From: Pseudomonadota bacterium | GTDB lineage: Bacteria > Pseudomonadota > Gammaproteobacteria > Xanthomonadales > Xanthomonadaceae | Direction: 5' to 3' | DNA: 6,821 nt | Assembly: GCA_023423235.1 (NCBI GenBank) | Contig: JAFAFY010000105.1 | Span: 1 to 6,821, forward strand | Shown: positions 1 through 5,858 of the stretch, piece by piece | Layout of the letters: the number at the start of each line of letters is the position of its first letter | How positions within the stretch are numbered: the first letter of the stretch is position 1 | Translations under genes and position numbers: made by a program | Notes under the pieces: model-generated | What the model saw: the letters and a program-made list of their open reading frames with translations, nothing else | Databases searched by the model: none | Told to the model about the DNA's origin: nothing

Positions 1-127
1 CGCCCGCCAGCGCCCGGGCCTACCCCGCCTGCCGGCCCCGCTGCCGGCGCCGGGCCGGCCGCCCTGCAGGCGACCACGCCCTGAACGCGATCCCGGCCAC
101 CAGGGCGGCTTGGGCATAATGCGGCGG
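1..127 (+). other. Upstream region; possible 3' end of a preceding gene
   Basis: No gene can be identified here. Two plus-strand frames run open from the window edge and then stop. One ends at TGA 82-84 and would give a Pro/Ala-rich tail ending ALQATTP. The other ends at TAA 117-119 and would end IPATRAAWA, overlapping an ATG at 119 in a TAATG arrangement. The second has the stronger G/C bias at third codon positions but an odd Arg/Cys-rich stretch. Either could be the C-terminus of an upstream gene; neither is recognisable. The plsB frame itself also has no stop back to the left edge, so the plsB start rests on homology and promoter position. Confidence 0.3.
115..120 (+). promoter_or_regulatory. 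Candidate -10 element of plsB
   Basis: CATAAT matches the TATAAT consensus at 5 of 6 positions and ends 7 nt before the ATG at 128. Transcription would then begin at or within a base or two of that ATG, giving a leaderless or nearly leaderless mRNA. No convincing -35 hexamer lies 16-18 bp upstream, where the sequence is plain GC-rich. The ATG at 119 overlaps this hexamer, which favours 128 as the start. Confidence 0.4.
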
Positions 128-2893
128 ATGCCCGACCAGCCCACCCTCCAGTTCCCGGACGCCGGCGACCGCCGTCCCGAGGCGCGCGATGCCGCGACCG
201 ACACGCCCTCGACCGTAGACCCGGCGACCGCCGATGCTTCCGCGGCGGCAGATCCCGCAGCGCAGCTGGCCAGCGACGACGGCTCCGGGGCTTCCACAAC
301 ATCCGCCCCATCCGACACACCGCCGGCCGCCGCGGCCCAACTGCCGGTACCGATCGCGGTCCCGCGCCCGCGTCCCGCACGCAGGCCCTGGTGGGCCGGC
401 CTGCTGGGCTGGCTGATGCGGCCGTGGATCGGCCTGAAGATCGAACCGCAGTCGCCGCAGGCGCTGGTCGACACCCGCCCGGTCTGCTATGTGCTGGAGG
501 ACTACGGCCTGTCGAACGCGCTGATCCTGGAGCGCGCCTGCCGCGAGTCCGGCCTGCCCTCGCCGCTGCAGCCGCTGCCCGGCGATCCGCTGGGGCGCAA
601 GCGCGCCTATGTCGCCCTGTCGCGGCGCAATGCCGGCGGCGCGCTGGCCATGGCCATGGCGACCGGCAAGCCGGTGTCCAAGTCCACCCACTCCGAATCC
701 CTGGCACGGCTGCTCGAAGCCCATCGCAGCGACCCGGCGCTGGACGTGCAACTGGTGCCGGTGTCGATCTTCGTCGGCCGCTCGCCGGACAAGAGCAACG
801 GCTGGTTCTCGGTGCTGTTCTCGGAAAACTGGACCATCGTCGGCCGCTTCCGCCGCCTGCTGTCGATCCTGCTCAACGGCCGCGACACCCTGGTGCGCTT
901 CGCCGAGCCGGTCGACGTGCGGCCGCTGCTGGCCGAGAACCTCGATGCCGAACGCACCGTGCGCAAGCTCTCGCGGGTGCTGCGCATGCACTTCAACCGG
1001 GTGCGCGAGGCGATCATCGGCCCGGACCTGTCGACCCGCCGCCTGCTGATCGACAAGGTGCTGGCCTCGGCCACGGTCAAGGACGCGATCGCCGACCAGG
1101 CACGCCGCGACAACAGCAAGCCCGAGGACGCCTGGAAGAAGGCCCACGCCTACGCCTACGAGATCGCCGCCGACTACTCGCACCCGGTGGTGCGCTCGGC
1201 CAGCTACCTGCTGACCACGGTCTGGAACCGGATCTTCCGCGGCGTGCTGGTGCACCACCTCGACGCGCTCAAGGCCGCCGCGCCGGGACACGAGATCATC
1301 TACGTGCCCAGCCACCGCAGCCACATGGATTACCTGCTGCTGAGCTACCTGCTCTACAACCGCGGCATCGTGCCGCCGCACATCGTCGCCGGCATCAACC
1401 TCAACCTGCCGGTGATCGGCACCCTGCTGCGCAAGGGCGGCGCGTTCTTCATCCGCCGCTCGATCCGCGGCAACGCGCTGTATTCCACGGTGCTGGCCGA
1501 GTACGTGGCCCAGCTGGTCGCCGGCGGCTATTCGATCGAGTACTTCGTCGAGGGCGGGCGTTCGCGCACCGGCCGCCTGCTGGCGCCCAAGGGCGGCATG
1601 GTGTCGATGACCATCCGTGCGTTCCTGCGCCAGCCCACCCGCCCGGTGCTGTTCCAGCCGGTCTACATCGGCTACGAGAAGCTGATGGAGGGCGACAGCT
1701 ATTTCGACGAGCTCTCGGGCAAGGCCAAGAAGAAGGAATCGATCTGGCAGCTGCTGTGGAGCATCCCGCAGGTGCTGCGCTCGAACTTCGGCCAGGTGGT
1801 GGTGAACTTCGGCGAGCCGATCGCGCTCGGCGACATGCTCTCCACCTACGCCCCGGCCTGGGACGGCAAGGCGGTGGCCGACAGCGAGCGCCCGGAATGG
1901 CTCTCGCGCACGGTCGACGCCACCGCCCAGCGCATCAACGTCAACATCAACCGCGCCGCCGACGTCAATCCGATCAACCTGCTGGCACTGGCGCTGCTGT
2001 CCACGCCCAAGCACGCGATGGGCGAGGCCGACCTGCTGGCGCAGATCGCGCTGTCCAAGCAGTTGCTGCAGGACGTGCCGTATTCGGCGCTGGTCACCGT
2101 CACCCCGCACACGCCGCGCGAGATCGTCGCCCACGGCGAGGAGATCGGCGTGCTCGAGCGCGTCTCGCATCCGCTGGGCGACGTGCTGCGGGTCGACGAT
2201 GACAAGGCGGTGCTGCTGACCTACTTCCGCAACAACGTGCTGCACCTGTTCACCACCTCGGCGTGGATCGCCTGCTGCTTCCTGCACAACCGGCGCATGA
2301 GCCGGCATGCGCTGGTGCGGCTGGGGCGGACCATGTATCCGTTCCTGCAGGCCGAGCTGTTCCTGGCCTGGGACGAGGACGGCTTTGCCGAGCGCATCGA
2401 GCGCACCATCGAGGTGTTCGTGCGCGAGGGTCTGCTCGAACACATCAACGACGAGGACGGCGGCGTCTACGGCCGCAACGCCGGCCAGACCGACGAGGTG
2501 TTCCGCCTGCGCGCGCTCAGCCACCCGCTGCAGCAGGCGTTCGAGCGCTACTACATCGCCATCTCGGTACTGGCCAAGAACGGCGCCGGCACCCTGGGCG
2601 CGGGCGAGCTGGAAAGCCTGTGCCAGCTGGCGGCGCAGCGGCTGTCGCTGCTGTACGCACCGGCGGCGCCGGAGTTCTTCGACAAGTCGCTGTTCCGCGG
2701 CTTCATCCAGAAGATGCGCGAGCTGGGCATGGTCAAGCTGGACAGCAACAGCAAGCTGGTGTTCGACGAGCGCCTGAGCAACTGGGCCAAGGACGCCAAG
2801 GTGATCCTGGGCCGCGAACTGCGGCATACCATCGAGAAGGTCACGCCCGAGGCGGTGCGCCCGGCCGAACCGCCGGTGGCAGCCGCGGACTGA
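128..2893 (+). CDS. plsB: Glycerol-3-phosphate 1-O-acyltransferase PlsB
   Basis: PlsB transfers an acyl chain from acyl-ACP or acyl-CoA to the sn-1 position of glycerol-3-phosphate, making lysophosphatidate, the first step of membrane phospholipid synthesis, at the inner membrane. The 921-residue product aligns with E. coli PlsB (807 residues) along its length. All acyltransferase motifs are visible: HRSHMD at 396-401 (catalytic His396/Asp401), GAFFIRRS at 438-445, FVEGGRSRTGR at 473-483, and QPVYIGYE around Pro511. C-terminal family blocks include DVPYS from 649 and APEFFDK at 847-853. Homology starts near the Trp-rich amphipathic stretch WWAGLLGWLMRPW from residue 88. The preceding ~87 residues are low-complexity Ala/Asp/Pro/Ser/Thr and explain the extra length. 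ATG 128 was chosen over TTG 110 and ATG 119 because a -10-like hexamer covers 115-120. No Shine-Dalgarno sequence is evident. The gene stands alone, and the next gene is convergent. Identity is essentially certain; the exact start is less so. Confidence 0.97.
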   Translation: MPDQPTLQFPDAGDRRPEARDAATDTPSTVDPATADASAAADPAAQLASDDGSGASTTSAPSDTPPAAAAQLPVPIAVPRPRPARRPWWAGLLGWLMRPWIGLKIEPQSPQALVDTRPVCYVLEDYGLSNALILERACRESGLPSPLQPLPGDPLGRKRAYVALSRRNAGGALAMAMATGKPVSKSTHSESLARLLEAHRSDPALDVQLVPVSIFVGRSPDKSNGWFSVLFSENWTIVGRFRRLLSILLNGRDTLVRFAEPVDVRPLLAENLDAERTVRKLSRVLRMHFNRVREAIIGPDLSTRRLLIDKVLASATVKDAIADQARRDNSKPEDAWKKAHAYAYEIAADYSHPVVRSASYLLTTVWNRIFRGVLVHHLDALKAAAPGHEIIYVPSHRSHMDYLLLSYLLYNRGIVPPHIVAGINLNLPVIGTLLRKGGAFFIRRSIRGNALYSTVLAEYVAQLVAGGYSIEYFVEGGRSRTGRLLAPKGGMVSMTIRAFLRQPTRPVLFQPVYIGYEKLMEGDSYFDELSGKAKKKESIWQLLWSIPQVLRSNFGQVVVNFGEPIALGDMLSTYAPAWDGKAVADSERPEWLSRTVDATAQRINVNINRAADVNPINLLALALLSTPKHAMGEADLLAQIALSKQLLQDVPYSALVTVTPHTPREIVAHGEEIGVLERVSHPLGDVLRVDDDKAVLLTYFRNNVLHLFTTSAWIACCFLHNRRMSRHALVRLGRTMYPFLQAELFLAWDEDGFAERIERTIEVFVREGLLEHINDEDGGVYGRNAGQTDEVFRLRALSHPLQQAFERYYIAISVLAKNGAGTLGAGELESLCQLAAQRLSLLYAPAAPEFFDKSLFRGFIQKMRELGMVKLDSNSKLVFDERLSNWAKDAKVILGRELRHTIEKVTPEAVRPAEPPVAAAD

Positions 2894-2927
2894 CGGCGCG
2901 CGCAACACCTGCGGGCCATGGACGGCA

Positions 2928-2950
2928 GTGCATCGACCGTGGTGCATCGA
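2928..2950. repeat. Short direct repeat, 14-bp period
   Basis: GTGCATCGA occurs at 2928-2936 and again at 2942-2950, in the gap between plsB and the convergent DUF465 gene. The second copy overlaps the 10-bp palindrome GCATCGATGC (2944-2953). I see no strong hairpin terminator for plsB in 2894-2992. Function is unknown, and the repeat may only record replication slippage. Confidence 0.5.
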
Positions 2951-2985
2951 TGCCGCGTGCTGATCCGCCCACGCGTGGCCGCACT

Positions 2986-3004
2986 GGCCGGCTCAGGCCG
3001 GCTC
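2986..3004. repeat. 10-bp tandem repeat across a stop codon
   Basis: GGCCGGCTC at 2986-2994 is repeated at 2996-3004 (10-bp period). The unit spans the stop codon of the minus-strand DUF465 gene (TGA, 2993-2995). It looks like a small local duplication at the 3' end of the gene. Confidence 0.6.
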
Positions 3005-3208
3005 GTCGGGGATCAGGTCGGATTCGAGCCGGGCGATCGCGTCCTTGAGCTGCAGCTTGCGTTTCTTCAGCCGCTTGAGCACCAGATCGTCATGTCCGCG
3101 CTCGGCCTGCAGTGCCTCGATCTCGCCGTCCAGCGCGCGATGCTCGGCGCGCAGGCGCACCAGCCGGGCCACCGGCGAGTCGGAGATGTCGGAGCGTTCG
3201 GACGCCAT
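2993..3208 (-). CDS. DUF465 / YdcH-like small coiled-coil protein
   Basis: This 71-residue protein matches the DUF465 (YdcH) family. It has a conserved EHRALD block at 22-27 and a basic LKKRKLQLKD block at 47-56, with leucines or isoleucines in heptad-like spacing (Leu16, Leu19, Leu26, Ile30, Leu33, Leu44, Leu47, Leu54, Ile58, Leu61). The whole chain is therefore predicted to be a helical hairpin or coiled coil. There is no signal peptide or membrane segment, so it is expected in the cytoplasm. Length is normal for the family, which has no established biochemical role. The start is ATG 3208-3206. No clear Shine-Dalgarno sequence precedes it, but a TAAGCT hexamer ends 6 nt upstream, suggesting a leaderless or very short leader transcript. 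It is convergent with plsB and divergent from the BamE-like gene. Family assignment is solid; function is unknown. Confidence 0.9.
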   Translation of the reverse strand: MASERSDISDSPVARLVRLRAEHRALDGEIEALQAERGHDDLVLKRLKKRKLQLKDAIARLESDLIPDEPA

Positions 3209-3214
3209 GCGCCG

Positions 3215-3220
3215 AGCTTA
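3215..3220 (-). promoter_or_regulatory. Candidate -10 element of the DUF465 gene
   Basis: On the minus strand TAAGCT ends 6 nt before the ATG at 3208, the same geometry as the candidate -10 elements of plsB and ttcA. No good -35 is visible. At 17-bp spacing the sequence is the palindrome CACGTG (3238-3243), which is not a -35 consensus. Confidence 0.35.
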
Positions 3221-3253
3221 GCGCAACGCGGCCGCGTCACGTGGCCTGCCGGC

Positions 3254-3282
3254 TTGGCGGCGGCCCGGCGCGCTGCAACAAT
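3254..3282 (+). promoter_or_regulatory. Candidate sigma-70-like promoter for the BamE-like gene
   Basis: TTGGCG (3254-3259) and AACAAT (3277-3282) each match the sigma-70 consensus hexamers at 4 of 6 positions and are separated by exactly 17 bp. Transcription would start near 3289, leaving a 5' leader of about 85 nt before the ATG at 3376. I found no riboswitch-like fold in that leader by eye. Confidence 0.4.
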
Positions 3283-3364
3283 GCGCCTGCGCCGATCAGG
3301 GGACGGCGCGACGCAGGCATCAGCCGCGTGCCGACCCGTGCGGCACCCCTGGCCGCGCCTGCCC

Positions 3365-3370
3365 GAGGAA
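3365..3370 (+). promoter_or_regulatory. Ribosome binding site of the BamE-like gene
   Basis: GAGGAA lies 5 nt before ATG 3376. It decides the start: the frame stays open upstream to 3112, but that extension is Arg/Pro-rich and would bury the signal peptide, whereas starting at 3376 puts the signal peptide at the N-terminus. Confidence 0.75.
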
Positions 3371-3375
3371 ACCGG

Positions 3376-3957
3376 ATGTCCCGTCGATCGAAAGCCATCG
3401 CCGCGTCGCTGCTGGCCGCAGCCGCCTTCGCCCTTCCCGCCGCTGTCGCCGCCCAGGCCAAGTACGACGGCTACCTGTGCTGCAACCTGCGCAGCGACGG
3501 CAGCTGGATCAGTGACAGCAACTACGCCGAGAACGGCAAGCGCGTGATTCCCGTCGGCACCCCGACCAGCATCACCGGCTATGGCCGCCACCGCGTCAAC
3601 GTGCGCATCGACGGCGCCCGGCAGTCGATCGGCAACGACTACAGCCGCGACCTCGACCTGGGCACGTTCGCCCAGCGCTACGTCGTCACCGAAGACCCGG
3701 CCGCGAAGATCGCGACCTATCCGGCCAAGATCCAGGACGCGATCAAGCGCGCCAAGATCACCCGCGGCATGACCCGCGAGCAGGTGCTGATGTCGCTGGG
3801 TTATCCGATCAGCAGCGAGAACCCGGACCTGGCGTCCAACCTGTGGCGCTACTGGATCAGCAGCTTCGCCGAGTTCCAGGTGCAGTTCGACGGCGCCGGC
3901 CGCGTCAGCGAGATCACCACCGACCCCAACACCCGCAACCTGGTGTGGGTGCCCTGA
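3376..3957 (+). CDS. Exported protein with BamE/SmpA-like C-terminal domain
   Basis: The 193-residue product begins with a typical Sec signal peptide: basic MSRRSK, an Ala/Leu-rich core (residues 7-20) and a probable AQA cleavage after residue 28. The predicted mature protein is periplasmic. The C-terminal half (about 115-193) has the BamE/SmpA/OmlA pattern: GMT at 131-133 followed by QV, LGYP at 141-144, a WRYW aromatic block at 157-160, and the final strands FQVQFDGAGRVSEI. BamE proteins are usually outer-membrane lipoproteins of the BAM complex, but there is no lipobox cysteine at the cleavage site here, so the protein is probably soluble. Residues ~29-108 form a separate Asp/Gly/aromatic-rich, beta-looking domain that opens with a vicinal Cys35-Cys36 pair; I do not recognise it. 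It is therefore better called BamE-like than BamE. Start support: GAGGAA 5 nt upstream. It has its own candidate promoter and is followed by tandem repeats and a hairpin. Confidence 0.88.
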   Translation: MSRRSKAIAASLLAAAAFALPAAVAAQAKYDGYLCCNLRSDGSWISDSNYAENGKRVIPVGTPTSITGYGRHRVNVRIDGARQSIGNDYSRDLDLGTFAQRYVVTEDPAAKIATYPAKIQDAIKRAKITRGMTREQVLMSLGYPISSENPDLASNLWRYWISSFAEFQVQFDGAGRVSEITTDPNTRNLVWVP

Positions 3958-3988
3958 GTCGGGTGCCCTGAGTCCGGTGCCCTGCATC
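3947..3988. repeat. Three 14-bp tandem repeats spanning a stop codon
   Basis: GGGTGCCCTGAGTC at 3947-3960 is repeated exactly at 3961-3974, and a third, diverged copy (CGGTGCCCTGCATC) follows at 3975-3988. The first copy contains the last codons and TGA stop (3955-3957) of the BamE-like gene. Since 14 is not a multiple of three, later copies fall in other frames. Likely origin is slippage duplication; no function is apparent. Confidence 0.85.
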
Positions 3989-4001
3989 GGATAGCGTCAT
4001 C

Positions 4002-4029
4002 CGCCAGGCCCGGATTGCCGGGCCTGGCG
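4002..4029 (+). terminator. Strong hairpin, probable terminator after the BamE-like gene
   Basis: A perfect 12-bp GC-rich stem (CGCCAGGCCCGG, 4002-4013, with its complement 4018-4029) closes a 4-nt ATTG loop. It lies 44 nt past the stop codon, between two convergent genes. Only a weak T-containing sequence (TGTTGC) follows, so it is not a classical intrinsic terminator. It may act in both directions, assist Rho, or stabilise the 3' end. Confidence 0.55.
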
Positions 4030-4058
4030 TGTTGCACATGCCCTGCCCGGGCTGGTCT

Positions 4059-4083
4059 GCGCGGCTTGATCCGCGCGGCTTGA
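4059..4083. repeat. Short direct repeat, 14-bp period
   Basis: GCGCGGCTTGA occurs at 4059-4069 and exactly again at 4073-4083. The second copy runs into a small inverted repeat, CTTGA (4079-4083) with TCAAG (4087-4091). It lies in the convergent gap downstream of the ABC-F gene. Confidence 0.6.
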
Positions 4084-4091
4084 GCGTCAAG

Positions 4092-4119
4092 CACGACCGG
4101 CGCCAAGACCCCGGTCGTG
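4092..4119 (-). terminator. Hairpin downstream of the ABC-F gene
   Basis: CACGACCGG (4092-4100) and CCGGTCGTG (4111-4119) form a perfect 9-bp stem with a 10-nt loop, 36 nt past the ABC-F stop codon. On the minus strand it is followed by CTTGACGC, with no T-run, so function as an intrinsic terminator is uncertain. Confidence 0.35.
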
Positions 4120-4155
4120 ACCGTTGCCGATGGCCGCGCAGGCAGCCGGCCGGCA

Positions 4156-5799
4156 TCACGCCAGCAACAACCGCCCGCCGTCCAGCCGCAGGCGATGGTC
4201 GAGTGCCAGCGCGTCGAGCAGGTCGGGATCGTGGCTGACCACCAGCAACGCGCCCGGCCAGGCGCGCAGCAGCGCGACCAGTGCCTCGACGCTGTCGAAA
4301 TCCAGATGGCTGGCCGGCTCGTCGAGCAGCAGCAGCGGCGCCGCCGGCTGCGCCCATGCCGCGGCGGCCATCGCGACCCGCATGCGCTCGCCGCCCGACA
4401 GCGTGCCCAGCGGTTGCCGCGCGCGGTCGCCGGGCAGTCCCAGCAGCGCAAGCCGGGTGGCCGGCAGGGCCGGGGCGTCGACCTGCATGCGCGCAGTGAG
4501 CCAGTCCAGCGCGCGCTGCGCATCGGGCAGGTCCGCCAGGTGCTGGTCCAGCGACTGCACCGGCACGTGCGCGGTCACGGTACCGCTGGCCAGCCGCGCG
4601 TCGCCACGGATCGCCCGCAGCAGCGTGGTCTTGCCGCTGCCGTTGCAACCTTCCAGGCCGATCCGCACCGGCCCCTCGGCCTGCCAGTCCAGCGCCGCCG
4701 CTGGCTTCCGGGCCAATGGATGCGCGTGCTCGAACGTCAACACCCGGCACCCGGCCGGCAGCGCGACGCCGGCGTGCACGAACTGCGGCGGCGGCGCATG
4801 GTCGAATGCGGCGAAGGCGCTGCGCACCGCCGCCTCGCCGTCGGCAAGCTGCTGTGCGAGCGCGCCGCGCAACCGGCCCTGGCTGCGTTCGGCCTTGTCC
4901 TTGACGCGATCGAGCAGCAGCGGCGACTGGTTGGCCTGCGCGCGGGCGCGTTGACCGCGTGCCTGGCGCTGGTCCAGGCGCTGGCGTTCGCGGGCGACGC
5001 TGCGCTGCACGCGGCTGCGGTCGCTGCGCGCCTGTTCCAGTGCCTGCTGCGCCTGTTGCTGGTGATCCGCGCGCCACGCGCGCCATGCTTCCAGCCCGCC
5101 ATCGAACACATGCAGGCCATCGCTGCGCAGTTCCAGCAGCCGCGGCATCGCCCGCAGCCACAGCGGGTCGTGGCTGACCAGCAGCAGCGCGCCGGGGCGC
5201 TGCCCGAACCTGGTGCACCACTGCGCCGAGGCCACGCCATCGAGGAACGTGCTTGGTTCGTCGAGCAGCAGCACCCGCGCATCCGACCACAACGCGGCCA
5301 GCAGGCGCAGCTGCTGGCATTGCCCGCCCGACAGCCGCGCGGGATCGGTGTCCGCGGCCACGTCGGGCAGGCCGAGATCGTCGAGCGCCTCGCGCAGGCG
5401 CGAGGCCAGGGTCCAGTCGTCGACGCAGGCGGCATCGGCGGCATCGCCGCGGCCGTCGAGCAGGCGCACCAGCGCATCGAAGCGCGCGCCCAGGCCAAGC
5501 AGGTCGACCACCCGCGGCGGCAAGGCGCCGGGCAGCTGCGGCATCAGGTGGACGCCGCCGGCGACCTCGACGCGCCCGCCGGCGCCACCCGCCAGCTGGT
5601 GCAACAGGGTGGACTTGCCGGCGCCGTTGGCGCCCACCAGCGCGCAGGCGCCGTCGTGCAGCAGCAGCGACAGGTCGTGGTAGAGCAGGCTGCCGTCGTC
5701 GCGGGTGGCCGACAGGCCCTGCGCACGCAGCGCGGGCGTGGTCGAAGTGACGGATGTGGAAAACGGCCGGCTCGGCGCCGGCGGTGCAGGAACTGGCAT
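4156..5799 (-). CDS. ABC-F family tandem ATP-binding protein
   Basis: This 547-residue protein has two ATP-binding cassettes and no membrane segments, the ABC-F layout. ABC-F proteins are soluble ATPases, and characterised members bind the ribosomal E site to relieve stalling or protect against antibiotics. Cassette 1 has Walker A GANGAGKST at 56-64, Q-loop Gln88, signature LSGGQ at 156-160, Walker B and catalytic Glu in LLLDEPS (Glu181), and switch His210. Cassette 2 has GCNGSGKTT at 384-392, probable Q-loop Gln415, LSGGE at 467-471, LLLLDEPASHLD with Glu494, and His523. A charged helical linker (about 240-330, rich in Arg/Gln) joins them, as expected for the tRNA-contacting interdomain linker; its tip is short. 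The usual DEPTNHLD is altered in both halves, to DEPSTFLD and DEPASHLD. ATG 5799 was chosen over TTG 5805 because GAGGT lies 7 nt upstream of the ATG. Subfamily (Uup, YheS, EttA or other) cannot be assigned by eye. It is divergent from ttcA. Confidence 0.93.
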   Translation of the reverse strand: MPVPAPPAPSRPFSTSVTSTTPALRAQGLSATRDDGSLLYHDLSLLLHDGACALVGANGAGKSTLLHQLAGGAGGRVEVAGGVHLMPQLPGALPPRVVDLLGLGARFDALVRLLDGRGDAADAACVDDWTLASRLREALDDLGLPDVAADTDPARLSGGQCQQLRLLAALWSDARVLLLDEPSTFLDGVASAQWCTRFGQRPGALLLVSHDPLWLRAMPRLLELRSDGLHVFDGGLEAWRAWRADHQQQAQQALEQARSDRSRVQRSVARERQRLDQRQARGQRARAQANQSPLLLDRVKDKAERSQGRLRGALAQQLADGEAAVRSAFAAFDHAPPPQFVHAGVALPAGCRVLTFEHAHPLARKPAAALDWQAEGPVRIGLEGCNGSGKTTLLRAIRGDARLASGTVTAHVPVQSLDQHLADLPDAQRALDWLTARMQVDAPALPATRLALLGLPGDRARQPLGTLSGGERMRVAMAAAAWAQPAAPLLLLDEPASHLDFDSVEALVALLRAWPGALLVVSHDPDLLDALALDHRLRLDGGRLLLA

Positions 5800-5806
5800 G
5801 CGCAAG

Positions 5807-5811
5807 ACCTC
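5807..5811 (-). promoter_or_regulatory. Ribosome binding site of the ABC-F gene
   Basis: GAGGT on the minus strand is 7 nt before ATG 5799. It is only 1 nt from the in-frame TTG at 5805, which rules that TTG out as a practical start. Confidence 0.6.
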
Positions 5812-5826
5812 GCGGACATGGGGACG

Positions 5827-5841
5827 CGACCCGGTGGGTCG
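5827..5841 (-). promoter_or_regulatory. Small hairpin in the ABC-F leader
   Basis: CGACCC (5827-5832) pairs perfectly with GGGTCG (5836-5841) around a 3-nt loop. It lies between the leader mini-ORFs and the ABC-F Shine-Dalgarno sequence. A second 6-bp stem further up the leader is CGCATC (5893-5898) with GATGCG (5908-5913), which includes the start codon of the 12-residue mini-ORF. Six-bp stems are common in GC-rich DNA, so a role is only possible. Confidence 0.25.
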
Positions 5842-5858
5842 GCGGACTCGATGTCGGC

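Noticed and set aside
391..2202. A 603-codon plus-strand frame inside plsB
   Set aside because: Out-of-frame shadow, extremely rich in Arg, Ala, Gly and Pro with no domain pattern.
20..2947. A 975-codon open frame on the minus strand opposite plsB
   Set aside because: It is an antisense shadow of a GC-rich gene: the product is dominated by Arg, Gln, Ala, Val, His and Leu repeats with no recognisable domain, while the plus strand encodes an unmistakable PlsB over the same span.
3112..3375. N-terminal extension of the BamE-like gene from an ATG at 3112
   Set aside because: The added 88 residues are Arg/Pro-rich, overlap the DUF465 gene on the other strand, and would place the signal peptide in the middle. 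GAGGAA 5 nt before ATG 3376 marks the real start.
3385..3486. Lipoprotein interpretation based on Cys35-Cys36 of the BamE-like protein
   Set aside because: The residues before the cysteines (YDGYL) do not fit a lipobox and lie beyond the hydrophobic core; AQA cleavage before Lys29 fits better.
3914..5320. A 468-codon minus-strand frame overlapping the ABC-F gene
   Set aside because: Frame-shifted reading of the same strand, Arg/Ala/Gly-rich. The true frame carries both Walker motifs without interruption, so there is no frameshift to explain.
5800..5805. TTG start of the ABC-F gene two codons upstream
   Set aside because: The Shine-Dalgarno sequence would be only 1 nt from it, whereas spacing to ATG 5799 is 7 nt.
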